From JBCBJX01 sp964342855 (lineage in GTDB: Bacteria > Pseudomonadota > Alphaproteobacteria > Caulobacterales > Parvularculaceae): DNA of 64,000 nucleotides. Shown here piece by piece: positions 25,249 to 34,380 of this stretch. Where the stretch lies: NCBI GenBank assembly GCA_964342855.1, contig CAYFIB010000013.1, positions 8,431 through 72,430 of the forward strand. Reading direction: 5' to 3'. The first letter of the stretch is position 1; the number at the start of each line of letters is the position of its first letter. The notes beneath the pieces are model-generated. The model ran no database searches and was not told where the DNA came from. It saw nothing but the letters and a program-made list of their open reading frames with translations. The position numbers and the translations under genes were made by a program.

Positions 25249-25304
25249 GGTCGCCGACCATGCCGCGTCGCCGCGCGCTTGACCAGACGGCGCGTCGGTA
25301 TCCC

Positions 25305-26072
25305 ATGATCTGGACGGGCGTCGCGTTCTTTCTGACGGCGGCCGCATACGCCGCCGTCGGCTTCGGCGGCGGCTCGACCTACGCCGCGCTTCTGGCGCTG
25401 GCGGAAGTCGATTACCGCGTTCTCCCGGTCATCACTCTTGCCTGCAACATGATTGTCGCGTCCAGCGGCGCGATTTACTACTGGCGGCGCGGCGCCTATC
25501 GAAATGCAGATGTTCCGCCGTTGATTTTATTCTCCGCACCCGCCGCGTTTCTCGGCGGCCTCACCCCCATCGCGGAGACGGCGTTCTTCGCCGTGCTCGC
25601 CGCTCTGCTGGCCATCGGCGGCGTCGACCTCGCACGACAGGCCGTCACGCCGGCGGCCGACGTTCCGGCGCCGCGCGCCCGTCGCTCGACGGCTCTTGCT
25701 GCGATGATCGGTGCGGTCATCGGTTATATTTCAGGCCTTGCGGGCGTTGGCGGCGGGATCATTCTGGCGCCTGTTCTTCACGCCATGCGCTGGTCGCACG
25801 CCCGCTCGATCGCCGCGATCGCGAGCCTTTACATCGCCGTCAACTCCGCAGCCGCGCTCGCAGGCAAAACCTTGCGGGTCGACGACATCGCGTGGGCGGA
25901 TATTCTCGCCTTCTGGCCAGCCCCGCTCGCTGTTTTCATCGGCGGCGTGATCGGACGACGGCTCTCGTTTAAGCTCATGAGCGATCGCGCCCTGAAAGGC
26001 GCGACCGCCCTGCTCGTTCTCATCGTCGCCGGGCGCATCCTCTTTCGACTTGCTCAGGGAACCGCCGAATGA
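25305..26072 (+). CDS. TauE/SafE (TSUP) family sulfite exporter-like permease
   Basis: A 255-residue membrane protein from the ATG at 25305 (MIWTGVAFFLTAAAYAAVGFGGGS); an alternative ATG lies at 25260. About eight helices in two repeats, each opening with the family's glycine motif: VGFGGGSTYAALLAL in the first half and SGLAGVGGGIILAPVLHAM in the second. TSUP proteins export sulfite, sulfoacetate or other sulfur anions, or import small organic anions. Its stop overlaps the moeA start by four bases (ATGA), so it is co-translated with a molybdenum insertase. An oxyanion or sulfur role connected with molybdenum cofactor assembly is a reasonable inference but unproven. Confidence 0.8.
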   Translation: MIWTGVAFFLTAAAYAAVGFGGGSTYAALLALAEVDYRVLPVITLACNMIVASSGAIYYWRRGAYRNADVPPLILFSAPAAFLGGLTPIAETAFFAVLAALLAIGGVDLARQAVTPAADVPAPRARRSTALAAMIGAVIGYISGLAGVGGGIILAPVLHAMRWSHARSIAAIASLYIAVNSAAALAGKTLRVDDIAWADILAFWPAPLAVFIGGVIGRRLSFKLMSDRALKGATALLVLIVAGRILFRLAQGTAE

Positions 26073-27265
26073 TCACCCGTGAAGACGCTCTCGGCGTCAT
26101 GCTCTCCGAAATCGTCGCGCTCGGTTCCGAGAGCGTCCCGACGGGGCAGTCGGTCGGACGCGTGGTCGCGCACGATATCGTCGCACGCATCACCCAGCCG
26201 CCTTCAGACATGTCCGCCATGGACGGCTACGCCGTTCGTTTCGAAGACGCCGCGCCCGGGGCCGAGCTGCGCATCATTGACGCCGCGCCCGCCGGACGCC
26301 CGAGCGCGCAGCGCCTGAGCGCCGGGGAAGCCGTGCGGGTTTTCACCGGCTCGGTCATTCCTCAGGGAGCCGATCATGTCGTCATTCAGGAGGACGTCGA
26401 TCTCCGGGGCGAAGTCGTCGTGATCGCGGAGCGCCAACCAGCGCCGCGCAACATCCGCCGTGCCGGGATTGATTTCCGCGTCGGCGACGTCCTGATCGAG
26501 GCCGGAACCCGGATCGGACCCGCGGAAGCTGCGGTGATCGCCGCTGCGAACATCGGCACCGTTTCCGTGCGCCGTCGGCCAAGGATCGCCCTTCTTGCCA
26601 GCGGCGACGAGCTGCGCGCGCCGGGCGCCGATCTCAAACCCGGCGAAATCATTTCCTCGACACCTCATGCATTGTCCGCATTTATCGAGAGCTGGGGCGC
26701 GGTCGCTCAGGATCTTGGCGTCGCACGGGATACGCCAGAAGCGATCCGTGAGCGCATCGACGCCGCCAGAGACGCTGATCTTGTCGTCCCCCTCGGCGGC
26801 GCATCGGTCGGCGATCACGATCTCATGCGGCCGACCTTTCAGAACGCGGGTTACGGACTCCGTTTCGAAAAGGTCGCTGTGCGCCCGGGCAAGCCGACCT
26901 GGTTCGGCGTCGGCTCCCGAAACATCGTCCTCGGACTGCCGGGAAATCCGGCGTCGGCGATCGTCTGCGCGCTTTTGTTTCTGAAGCCCGTCATACTCGC
27001 GATGTCGGGACGGTCGCTCACAGAGCAACGGGAGGTCGAGCTGCTCCCGCTCGCTGAAGACCTGCCCGCGAACGGACGGCGCGAAACGTTTCTGCGGGCG
27101 AAAAGCGTCGAGACCGACGCATATGGGCGCAGCGTGCAACCAGCGCGCGATCAGGACAGCTCGCTGCTCAGCCCGTTTCTCAGCTGCGATCTGCTCCTTC
27201 AGCGTCCCGTCGACGCCGCGTCCGCCTCGCGCGGCGACCTTGCGCCCTGCCTGAAAATCGACTGA
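26069..27265 (+). CDS. moeA: Molybdopterin molybdenumtransferase MoeA
   Basis: A 398-residue protein, translationally coupled to the TSUP transporter. Domain I-II holds MSAMDGYAVRFEDA-like sequence (here PSDMSAMDGYAVRF, residues ~48-61) and GADHVVIQEDV. Domain III (MoCF) has PRIALLASGDEL, PHALSAFIESWGA and VVPLGGASVGDHDLM, where the canonical TTGGVSxGxxD is PLGGASVGDHD. Domain III also contains the GLPGNPASA motif, and domain IV closes the C-terminus. MoeA inserts molybdate into adenylated molybdopterin. With the divergent moa operon it completes a cofactor set that serves the nitrate reductase nearby. Confidence 0.94.
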   Translation: MITREDALGVMLSEIVALGSESVPTGQSVGRVVAHDIVARITQPPSDMSAMDGYAVRFEDAAPGAELRIIDAAPAGRPSAQRLSAGEAVRVFTGSVIPQGADHVVIQEDVDLRGEVVVIAERQPAPRNIRRAGIDFRVGDVLIEAGTRIGPAEAAVIAAANIGTVSVRRRPRIALLASGDELRAPGADLKPGEIISSTPHALSAFIESWGAVAQDLGVARDTPEAIRERIDAARDADLVVPLGGASVGDHDLMRPTFQNAGYGLRFEKVAVRPGKPTWFGVGSRNIVLGLPGNPASAIVCALLFLKPVILAMSGRSLTEQREVELLPLAEDLPANGRRETFLRAKSVETDAYGRSVQPARDQDSSLLSPFLSCDLLLQRPVDAASASRGDLAPCLKID

Positions 27266-27479
27266 CGCTGCACCGCATCATTTCCTTTGACGCAGGTGCG
27301 AAAAGCCGTAACAATTCTGACATCGATCGTAGCTGGTCGAGACGCCAACCGCTCGACGATGGGCAAGACGCGGCGATGAAGCTGTTTGCAGAACCGGCGG
27401 CCAACACCCGCCTTCATCAGTTTCACCGCACCGAAAGCGGGTGCTGTCACCCGCCGTCACAGCTCATCAGGAGGCGATC
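27266..27479. other. Leader and promoter region of the porin-nasTS unit
   Basis: 214 bases without a gene. A bulged hairpin is possible at 27338-27359 (GTCGAG ... CTCGAC arms), and a stronger one lies at 27437-27454 (separate entry). No sigma-54 -24/-12 pair with correct spacing was found. The ribosome-binding site AGGAGG lies directly before the porin start. Confidence 0.4.
27437..27454 (+). promoter_or_regulatory. Hairpin in the porin leader
   Basis: GCGGGTG and CACCCGC form a perfect seven-base-pair stem around CTGT, 25 bases before the porin ATG. No T run follows, so it is not an obvious terminator. It could stabilise the mRNA or take part in attenuation. It does not carry the six-base loop seen in the nrtA leader. 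Confidence 0.4.
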
Positions 27480-28727
27480 ATGCCAGCACGAGTTTTAATC
27501 ACGACCGCACTGTTCAGCTTTACGAGCCTCGCTGCTCCGGCCCTCGCTCTGGAAGACACGGCGCCGCCAGCGACAACGGGCGTTCTCGCCTCGCTTGAAA
27601 AAGCCGCGTCGGAAAGCAAGCCGCTTTTCGAGATCCGACTGCGCTATGAGACCGTTGATTTCGACCCGTTTGATGATCGCGCGAACGCGCTCACGTACCG
27701 CATTCGCGCGGGCCTGGAGACCGGCGCCGCCTTCAACACCAAACTACTTATCGACTTCGATCACATCGAACCGATCGTGAATGATTTCAATTCCACGATT
27801 AACGGCCGGACGCAGTTTCCCGTTGTCGCCGATCCTGAAACGACGGAGATCAACCGCCTCCAGTTGACCAACACGAGCATCGAGGACACGACGATCACTC
27901 TTGGCCGACAGCGCGTGAACTTTGACGATCAGCGCTTCATCGGGAGCGTCGGCTGGCGCCAGAACGAGCAGACCCTCGACGCCGTCCGTGTCGAGAACAC
28001 GTCGCTCGGCCCCATCAAGGCGAACGTCGTGTACGTTTCGCAGGTCAATCGGATATTCGGAGAAGATTCCGGCGCCGGCGTCTTCGATGGGGACAGCTAC
28101 CTCGTTAATCTCGGCGCTGAGACGCCGTTCGGTAAAATGGTCGCGTTCGCCTATCTCATCGATATCGATCAGGCTGGCGGAGTTCTGTCGTCGCAGACCT
28201 TCGGCGCACGTTTTACCGGCGCGAAGACGCTCGAAAACGTAAAGTTCGACTACGCCGCATCCTACGCCGTGCAGTCAGACTACGGCTCAAGCAATCTTTC
28301 CTACAATGCGAACTACTACACCGTCTCAGCGACGGCCTCCTCCAGAGGCTTCAGCGGCGGCGTCGCCTTTGAAGCTCTCGGCGACGATGATCAACGCGCG
28401 TTTCAGACGCCTCTCGCCACGCTCCACAAGTTCAATGGTTGGGCGGATATTTTTCTCGCAACGCCGCCGGAAGGACTGAAAGACCTGAACGGATCGCTCG
28501 GGTATTCGTTCGGTGATTTCGGCGCCCTGAAAAACGTGAAGACGAAAATCATCTATCATGACTTCGCCTCCTATACGGGATCGCTCAGCTATGGCTCGGA
28601 GATCGACGCCATCGTAACGGCCAGACTCAAGAAACTCGCTCTCCTCCTCAAATTTGCGGACTACAGCGCTGATGACTTCTCCGCCGACAAACAGGTCCTC
28701 TGGTTCCAGGTCGACTTCCGATTGTGA
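27480..28727 (+). CDS. Outer-membrane porin, alginate-export-like family
   Basis: A 415-residue protein starting MPARVLITTALFSFTSLAAPALALE, a cleavable signal peptide, with AGGAGG seven bases upstream. The rest alternates polar and hydrophobic residues in beta strands (FEIRLRYETVDF, TTITLGRQRVNFDDQRFIG, VLWFQVDFRL at the end) and matches the alginate_exp-type barrels. Its position immediately before nasT and nasS and opposite the nitrate operon suggests it admits nitrate or nitrite across the outer membrane. That role is contextual: the family carries varied solutes. The nasT frame begins inside its 3' end. Confidence 0.8.
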   Translation: MPARVLITTALFSFTSLAAPALALEDTAPPATTGVLASLEKAASESKPLFEIRLRYETVDFDPFDDRANALTYRIRAGLETGAAFNTKLLIDFDHIEPIVNDFNSTINGRTQFPVVADPETTEINRLQLTNTSIEDTTITLGRQRVNFDDQRFIGSVGWRQNEQTLDAVRVENTSLGPIKANVVYVSQVNRIFGEDSGAGVFDGDSYLVNLGAETPFGKMVAFAYLIDIDQAGGVLSSQTFGARFTGAKTLENVKFDYAASYAVQSDYGSSNLSYNANYYTVSATASSRGFSGGVAFEALGDDDQRAFQTPLATLHKFNGWADIFLATPPEGLKDLNGSLGYSFGDFGALKNVKTKIIYHDFASYTGSLSYGSEIDAIVTARLKKLALLLKFADYSADDFSADKQVLWFQVDFRL

Positions 28728-29346
28728 AGTCGCGCCTTCTACGGACGCCGCCAAGCCCCTCCGGGTGCTGCTGATCGACGATGACGCCGATCGCGCGGCG
28801 CTCGTCGAGGAGGGGCTCGCCGGCGACGCGATCGTTCACATCGCCGGCCAGATCCATGGGCGCGTGCTGCTGGATCTGGTCGCCGAGGTCGGACCGGACG
28901 TCATCATCATGGACTGCAACTCGCCGGACCGGGACACCATTGAAAGTCTCAGAACCGTCGTCCGGCACATTCCCAAGCCGATCGTCATGTTCGTCGAAGA
29001 AGAAGGTTCCGAACGCATGCGCGACGCCATTGAGGCGGGCGTCGGCGCTTATGTCATCGACGGACTGACGCCGAAACGTGTCCGTCCACTGATTGATGTC
29101 GCCATCGCGCGGTTCCGCGTGATCCATGACATGCATGCGGAGCTGCAGCGCACGAAAGACGATCTCGCCGCTCGAAAACTGATCGAACGGGCGAAGGGTC
29201 TCCTGATGGAGCACAACGGCATGACCGAGAACGAAGCGTTCCGCGCGATGCGCGACATGTCGCAGAAGCAGGCGAAGCCGATGCGGGACGTCGCGGAAAA
29301 TGTGCTCGCAGTCCTCGGCGTGCTGTCGAAATCGAAGAGGCCCTAG
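28672..29346 (+). CDS. nasT: NasT, ANTAR-domain nitrate response antiterminator
   Basis: About 224 residues if it starts at the ATG 28672, overlapping the porin by 56 bases; the exact start is uncertain. A receiver-like domain begins PLRVLLIDDDADRAALVEEGL and contains DVIIMDCNSPDRDTIE with the usual acidic site. The C-terminal ANTAR domain (KLIERAKGLLMEHNGMTENEAF, residues ~165-215) binds RNA hairpins. In NasT/NasR proteins this prevents termination in nitrate operon leaders. NasS, encoded next, holds NasT inactive without nitrate. The nearest plausible RNA target is the nrtA leader at 41220-41560. Confidence 0.88.
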   Translation: MTSPPTNRSSGSRSTSDCEVAPSTDAAKPLRVLLIDDDADRAALVEEGLAGDAIVHIAGQIHGRVLLDLVAEVGPDVIIMDCNSPDRDTIESLRTVVRHIPKPIVMFVEEEGSERMRDAIEAGVGAYVIDGLTPKRVRPLIDVAIARFRVIHDMHAELQRTKDDLAARKLIERAKGLLMEHNGMTENEAFRAMRDMSQKQAKPMRDVAENVLAVLGVLSKSKRP

Positions 29347-29348
29347 CC

Positions 29349-30578
29349 ATGTCCGCTCGATCGCTCTCCATCGGTTTCGCGCGTTTGAGCGACTGCGCGC
29401 CGCTCGTCGCCGCGAAGGAAACTGGCGCGTTCGCCAAACAAGGTCTCGACGTCGCGCTGACGCGTTTTGATTCCTGGGCCGCCATGCGCGATGCGCTGGC
29501 GCACGGCGCAATCGATGCCGCGCACATGCTTTCGCCAATGGTTATCGCGTCCGCCGCCGGGCTGGAGCCGCCCGCTCCTCGCTTCCGAACCGCCTTCATC
29601 TTCAATCTCAACGGCAACTCCATCACCGTCTCCGAAGCGATTTACGAGGAGATGCGGCGCATCGCTCCTCAGTACATGAACCGTCGCCCCTTGACCGCGT
29701 CGGCGCTGAAGGCGCTCATCGACTTGCGGCGCGCGCGGGGAGAACGCCAGATCACCCTTGCCTACGTCTATCATTTCTCCATGCACGCTTATGAGCTTCG
29801 GTACTGGCTGGCGGCGGCGGGTATTGATCCGAGGCGGGACGTCCGTCTGGTCGTCACGCCGCCAAGCCTGATGGCGGAAGCGCTCGCCTCCGGCGCCATC
29901 GACGGCTTCTGCGTCGGCGAACCATGGGGCGAAGTGGCCGCTTCCGAAGGCTCCGGACGCACACTGATCACATCCTGTGAACTCTGGCCGGGCAAACCGG
30001 AGAAAGCGCTCGCCGTCCGCGCGGACTGGGCCGACGCCAATTCCGATATTCATCGTTTGCTCATCTCCGCCCTTCTTCAAGCTGCGATCTGGCTCGATCC
30101 GCCCGCAAATCGCCTCGCCGCGGCCCGTATGCTGGCGAAGCCGGACTATGTCGACATGGATGTCGGCAACATCGCCGCGTCACTGACCGGCGAGCACTGG
30201 CGTACGGGGGGAAGCGACCGGGCGAGCGACGCGGACTTCAATGTCTTTCATCGTTATGCGGCGAATTTCCCGTGGCGCTCGCACGCCAAATGGATCCTTT
30301 CTCAGATGATCCGATGGGGCGAAGCCCCTCCAGGCATCGGCATCGAGGCCATCGCCGACGCAGCTTATGACTGCGCCTTCTATCGCGAGACCGCGACCGC
30401 GCTCGGCGTTCCGTGCCCGACGGTGGATGAGCGGATCGAAGGCGCCCACCCGCACGCCTGGCTGCTGAGCGAGGCGACGTCGCCCATAGCCTGCGCCGCG
30501 AACCGCTTTCTTGACGGACGGGTGTTCGATCCCGCCGATATCGAGGGGTATATCTCCGCCGATACGTTCGGGACCTGA
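29349..30578 (+). CDS. nasS: NasS, nitrate/nitrite sensor (NrtA-like, cytoplasmic)
   Basis: A 409-residue protein of the NrtA/CmpA binding-protein fold with no signal peptide (MSARSLSIGFARLSDCAPLVAAKE). Conserved ligand segments are shared with the transporter protein NrtA encoded at 39753-41219. They include FIFNLNGNSITVSEAIYE (FSMDLNGNGITVSNEVWE in NrtA), YHFSMHAYELRYWLAAAG and GFCVGEPWG. It lies two bases after nasT. In Paracoccus and Azotobacter NasS binds nitrate or nitrite and releases NasT. The gene converges on the nitrate operon, with 25 bases between their stops. Confidence 0.92.
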   Translation: MSARSLSIGFARLSDCAPLVAAKETGAFAKQGLDVALTRFDSWAAMRDALAHGAIDAAHMLSPMVIASAAGLEPPAPRFRTAFIFNLNGNSITVSEAIYEEMRRIAPQYMNRRPLTASALKALIDLRRARGERQITLAYVYHFSMHAYELRYWLAAAGIDPRRDVRLVVTPPSLMAEALASGAIDGFCVGEPWGEVAASEGSGRTLITSCELWPGKPEKALAVRADWADANSDIHRLLISALLQAAIWLDPPANRLAAARMLAKPDYVDMDVGNIAASLTGEHWRTGGSDRASDADFNVFHRYAANFPWRSHAKWILSQMIRWGEAPPGIGIEAIADAAYDCAFYRETATALGVPCPTVDERIEGAHPHAWLLSEATSPIACAANRFLDGRVFDPADIEGYISADTFGT

Positions 30579-30603
30579 GCTGAAGGGCAGTCCCGTGCGC
30601 CGA

Positions 30604-31356
30604 CTATTCCGCAGCAAGAGGTCGCGCCGCCGGAATTGCGCCACGCAGCGGGCGACGCACAAGGAGAATGGCGGGGTTCTGAACACCGTGAACGGACGCG
30701 TCCGCGGCCAACCGACCGATGGTCGTCGCTACCGTTCTTTTCTCCAGGCGCCCGGCGTTCTCAATCCAGTCGGCTGGCGCATCCGCGGGCGCGCCGGCGG
30801 CGAGCAGGCGTTCTTCAATCAATCGCGCCTGCCCCACCCCCATATAGAACGCGACGCAAGCGCCCGGCTTCACATACTCCGCCCACGCTGGTTCATCTCC
30901 ATCAATAGCGGACTTGCCCGTCGTCACGATGAACGTATTCAGCGTTCCGCGCTCGGTGACGGGTATGGTCGCGTCCGCCGCGGCGGCGAGCGCCGAAGTG
31001 ACGCCAGGCACGATTTCCACGTCCGCACCGACATGCCGCGCGGTCGCGATTTCTTCCGCAGCCCGCCCGAAAATCATCGGATCGCCTGACTTCAGGCGAG
31101 CGACGGAGCGCCCCTCGATCAAGGCCGAGACGATCTCCCGATTGATCGCGTCCTGCTGTACGCCGCCATCTCCGCAGCGCTTCCCGACATAGCGAAGCTC
31201 CGCCCCCGTTCGGGCGAAAGACAGAACCTCCGGATCGACCAGACGATCGTAGAGAATGAGATCGGCTGCGGCGATCCTCCGCGTGGCGCGCACCGTCAGA
31301 AGATCCGCCGCGCCGGGGCCGCATCCAATGAGGTAGAGTCGCCCTCTCTTTGTCAT
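30604..31356 (-). CDS. cobA: Uroporphyrinogen-III C-methyltransferase (siroheme route)
   Basis: A 250-residue SUMT starting MTKRGRLYLIGCGPGAADLLTVRA. The SAM-binding GCGPGAADLLT loop, YDRLVDPEVL, RLKSGDPMIFGRAAEE and VTERGTLNTFIVTTG-type blocks are all conserved. It makes precorrin-2 from uroporphyrinogen III. As the last gene of the nitrate operon, it supplies siroheme for the nirB nitrite reductase. The CysG dehydrogenase/ferrochelatase domain is absent, so that step must be encoded elsewhere. Its ATG overlaps the nasA stop by four bases. Confidence 0.93.
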   Translation of the reverse strand: MTKRGRLYLIGCGPGAADLLTVRATRRIAAADLILYDRLVDPEVLSFARTGAELRYVGKRCGDGGVQQDAINREIVSALIEGRSVARLKSGDPMIFGRAAEEIATARHVGADVEIVPGVTSALAAAADATIPVTERGTLNTFIVTTGKSAIDGDEPAWAEYVKPGACVAFYMGVGQARLIEERLLAAGAPADAPADWIENAGRLEKRTVATTIGRLAADASVHGVQNPAILLVRRPLRGAIPAARPLAAE

Positions 31357-34034
31357 TCCGCCGCCCTCAGATTTGGCGCTGTCGGCGCGCGCTCGATCAG
31401 AGCGGCGATCTCGGACCGACAGGACCCGCAGTTCGTTCCTGCGCGGGTCGTGCGGCCGATCTCATCGACGGAAGTCGCGCCGCAGGAAATCGCGTTGCGG
31501 ATGGCGTCCACGCCCACACCTTCGCACGCGCAGACGATACGGCCCGCCGCCGCTCCCGTCGGCGGCCGACCGGCGAGGAGCACTGCGCGCGTCGCCGCGT
31601 CGATCTCGACGCCGACCAGCGAGGACAGCCAGGACCTGTCCGCTGCAACCGGTTCGCGCCGGTTGACCGTCAGAAATGCGTTCAACACATCGCCTTCATA
31701 TCGCGCGCGCCGGAACCCCGCCCGATCACGAAGCTCCTGCACGCCGGAACGCGTTTTGCCTTTAAAGAGCGCCGCGGTCAGCTGCTGTAGAGGCGCTTCT
31801 CCCTTCCCGGCGAACTCCGTACGCCACCCGTTTTTTGTACGCGCCTTCGCCCAATACCCGAGTGAAGACAGCTCCCCTTTCGCCGGTTCCTCAGTGAAGA
31901 CGCCGAACGCGTACCAATCGACATCACTACGACGAATACAGACAGGCGTATGTTTCAGTTCCGGCTGACCGGATATCGGATCCGTCACCGCCTCGGCGAG
32001 CACGTCCACGCGCCCGCACGAAGCGTAGCGCGACGCCCAGTGCATGGGCGCGAACACCCGTCCCATCGGCGCCGCGTCCGTTACGAGCAGACGCAGCGTC
32101 GCCTCGCCCAGCCGGGAGCGAACCGTTACGATGTCCGCGTCAGCGAGGCCTCGCGCAGACGCATCCATCGGGTTCATTTCCAGAAACGGCTCCGCGATGT
32201 GGGCGGAAAGACGCGCCGTCTTCGCCGTACGCGTCATGGTGTGCCACTGGTCGCGAATGCGCCCGGTGTTCAGCACCAGATCGTATTCCTCATCCGACTC
32301 GCGCGCAGGCGCCCGCGCGGGGGTGGCGACGAACCGCCCTTTTCGTGATGGGGTGAAAAACCCGCCATTGGCGAAAAAGCGCGTATCCTGCCGCGGCGAC
32401 GATGGCGCGACAGGACCCGACTTCCGCGCCGGCCATTGAAACGGCGACATCGCGTCGTAGTCGGCGTCGCTGCATGTCGCCCACGCCCCGATATCAAAGT
32501 CCCGCGCTCCGTCGTTTTCAAATGCGGAAAGCGCCGCGTACTCACGGAATATCTCAGCGGGTCCTTGATAATCGAACCCCGCATGCCCCATACGGCGCGC
32601 CGCATCTGCGACGATCGCCCAATCATGGCGCGCCTCGCCCGGGGACGGCAGAAATGCGCGCTGGCGCGATATGCGGCGTTCGGAGTTCGTGACCGTGCCC
32701 GTTTTCTCGCCCCAGCCGGTCGCCGGAAGCGCGATGTCCGCGAGCTGCACCGTGTCTGAAGTCGCGACAATGTCGGAGACGACCACCAGCGGGCAGGCCT
32801 GCAGCGCCTCGCGCACCGCGTCAGCGTCCGGCATAGAGACGACCGGGTTTGTGGCCATGATCCAGACCGCCTTGATCTCCCCACGTCCGATCGCCTGAAA
32901 CAGATCGACCGCTTTCTTTCCGGGTCGCTCGGCCATTCGAGGCGCGTTCCAGAACCGCCTTACGCGATCGACATCCGTCGGATCGAAATCCATATGGCAG
33001 GCGAGCTGATTGGCGAGACCGCCAACCTCACGCCCGCCCATGGCGTTCGGCTGGCCGGTGATCGAGAACGGTCCCGCTCCCGGCCTGCCGATCCGCCCCG
33101 TGACGAGATGCGTGTTGATGATCGCGTTCACCTTGTCCGTGCCCGCGGACGATTGATTGACCCCTTGAGAATAAACCGTGACAGTCTTCGGCGTCTCTCG
33201 GACCCAGTCGATGAAGGTCCTGAGATCGGATGGGGAGAGCCCCGTCGAAGCCGCGACGTCTTCCAGCGAGGCGGACCCGACGGCGGACAATGCGGCCTCC
33301 AGTCCTTCCGTATGGTCCTCAATATAGCGCTCATCCCGTGCTGAGCTTTGCGCCAATTGATCGAAAAGGGCGTTGAAGAGGGTGACATCCGTTCCCGGCT
33401 TAATGGGCAAGTGCAGATCCGCATCCGCGGTCGTCGCCGTCGCGCGCGGGTCGATGACGACCAGACGCGCGCCGCTTTTCCGGCGCGCCGCCATGAGGCG
33501 CTGGTGCAGAACAGGATGACACCAGGCGAAGTTCGACCCCACCAGGACAACCAGGTCGGCGAGCTCCAGATCTTCGTAGACGCCGGGAACCGTATCCGCG
33601 CCGAAGGCGCGCTTGTGTCCCGCTACGGACGACGCCATGCACAATCGCGAATTGGTGTCGATGTTCGCGGACCCAACGAAGCCTTTCATCAGCTTGTTGG
33701 CGACGTAATAGTCTTCCGTAAGCAACTGACCGGACACGTACAGGGCGACAGCGTCCGGACCATGCTGATCAATCGCGTTGCGAAAGCCGTCGGCGACCCG
33801 CGTCAGCGCGGCGTCCCAGCTCACGCGAGCGCCGTCCGCCATGGGATGGAGAAGCCGCTCTTCGAGCGTGAGCGTTTCGCCAAGCGCCGCCCCTTTGGAG
33901 CAGAGGCGTCCGAAATTTGCGGGATGACGCTCATCACCGTGCACGGACTGTGCTTCGTGAACCGGTTTAACGCGCACGCCGCACCCGACCCCGCAATAGG
34001 GACAGGTCGTACGGATTTCCGCCACACGCGCCAC
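31353..34034 (-). CDS. nasA: Assimilatory nitrate reductase catalytic subunit NasA
   Basis: An 893-residue molybdoenzyme from the GTG at 34034, chosen because it follows the nirD stop; an upstream ATG at 34109 lies within nirD. The N-terminal 4Fe-4S motif CPYCGVGCGVRV with a fourth Cys in GRLCSKG is present. The body is a bis-MGD domain (TNSRLCMASSVAGHKRAFG, LVVLVGSNFAWCHPV) with Cys as the likely Mo ligand. Residues ~770-890 add a BFD-like 2Fe-2S domain with CACEGVGVDAIRNAI and TNCGSCRSEI. It reduces nitrate to nitrite in the cytoplasm, probably with ferredoxin or a flavoprotein donor. It overlaps cobA. Confidence 0.94.
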   Translation of the reverse strand: MARVAEIRTTCPYCGVGCGVRVKPVHEAQSVHGDERHPANFGRLCSKGAALGETLTLEERLLHPMADGARVSWDAALTRVADGFRNAIDQHGPDAVALYVSGQLLTEDYYVANKLMKGFVGSANIDTNSRLCMASSVAGHKRAFGADTVPGVYEDLELADLVVLVGSNFAWCHPVLHQRLMAARRKSGARLVVIDPRATATTADADLHLPIKPGTDVTLFNALFDQLAQSSARDERYIEDHTEGLEAALSAVGSASLEDVAASTGLSPSDLRTFIDWVRETPKTVTVYSQGVNQSSAGTDKVNAIINTHLVTGRIGRPGAGPFSITGQPNAMGGREVGGLANQLACHMDFDPTDVDRVRRFWNAPRMAERPGKKAVDLFQAIGRGEIKAVWIMATNPVVSMPDADAVREALQACPLVVVSDIVATSDTVQLADIALPATGWGEKTGTVTNSERRISRQRAFLPSPGEARHDWAIVADAARRMGHAGFDYQGPAEIFREYAALSAFENDGARDFDIGAWATCSDADYDAMSPFQWPARKSGPVAPSSPRQDTRFFANGGFFTPSRKGRFVATPARAPARESDEEYDLVLNTGRIRDQWHTMTRTAKTARLSAHIAEPFLEMNPMDASARGLADADIVTVRSRLGEATLRLLVTDAAPMGRVFAPMHWASRYASCGRVDVLAEAVTDPISGQPELKHTPVCIRRSDVDWYAFGVFTEEPAKGELSSLGYWAKARTKNGWRTEFAGKGEAPLQQLTAALFKGKTRSGVQELRDRAGFRRARYEGDVLNAFLTVNRREPVAADRSWLSSLVGVEIDAATRAVLLAGRPPTGAAAGRIVCACEGVGVDAIRNAISCGATSVDEIGRTTRAGTNCGSCRSEIAALIERAPTAPNLRAAE

Positions 34035-34045
34035 TGCGGCCCGGC

Positions 34046-34378
34046 CTACTCGCCGATATCGATGAAAACGCGGTCGCCGCGAAGTTCGACTGGATAGGTG
34101 CGCACGCACCCTTCGTCCGCTCCGCGCGCGCGGCCGCTCTGCAGATCGATAACCCAGTTATGGAGCGGGCAGGTCACGGCGGTGTCATGAACGATACCCT
34201 CCGTGAGCGGTCCCTTCTTGTGCGGGCACTGGTTGTCGATCGCGTAGAGCGCGCCATCCTGCGCCTTGAAGACGCCGATCTCCCCGTGCGGAACGACCAG
34301 ACGACGCGCGCCCCGCGCCGGGATATGCGAGACGTCGCATGCGTCCACCCACCGCCTCTTATGCATCATGCCATCCAT
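34046..34378 (-). CDS. nirD: Nitrite reductase small subunit NirD (Rieske-like)
   Basis: A 110-residue protein (MDGMMHKRRWVDACDVSHIPARGARRLV); MMHKRRW may be the true start. The 2Fe-2S motifs NQCPHKKGPL and VTCPLHNWVIDL give C-x-H and C-x2-H ligands. Many NirD proteins lack these, so this one is of the Rieske type that binds a cluster. It pairs with NirB two bases upstream in the operon. Confidence 0.93.
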   Translation of the reverse strand: MDGMMHKRRWVDACDVSHIPARGARRLVVPHGEIGVFKAQDGALYAIDNQCPHKKGPLTEGIVHDTAVTCPLHNWVIDLQSGRARGADEGCVRTYPVELRGDRVFIDIGE

Positions 34379-34380
34379 GC

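Noticed and set aside
25249..25304. A molybdenum-cofactor riboswitch before moaE
   Set aside because: The gap is only 56 bases and lacks the long conserved structure of that riboswitch.
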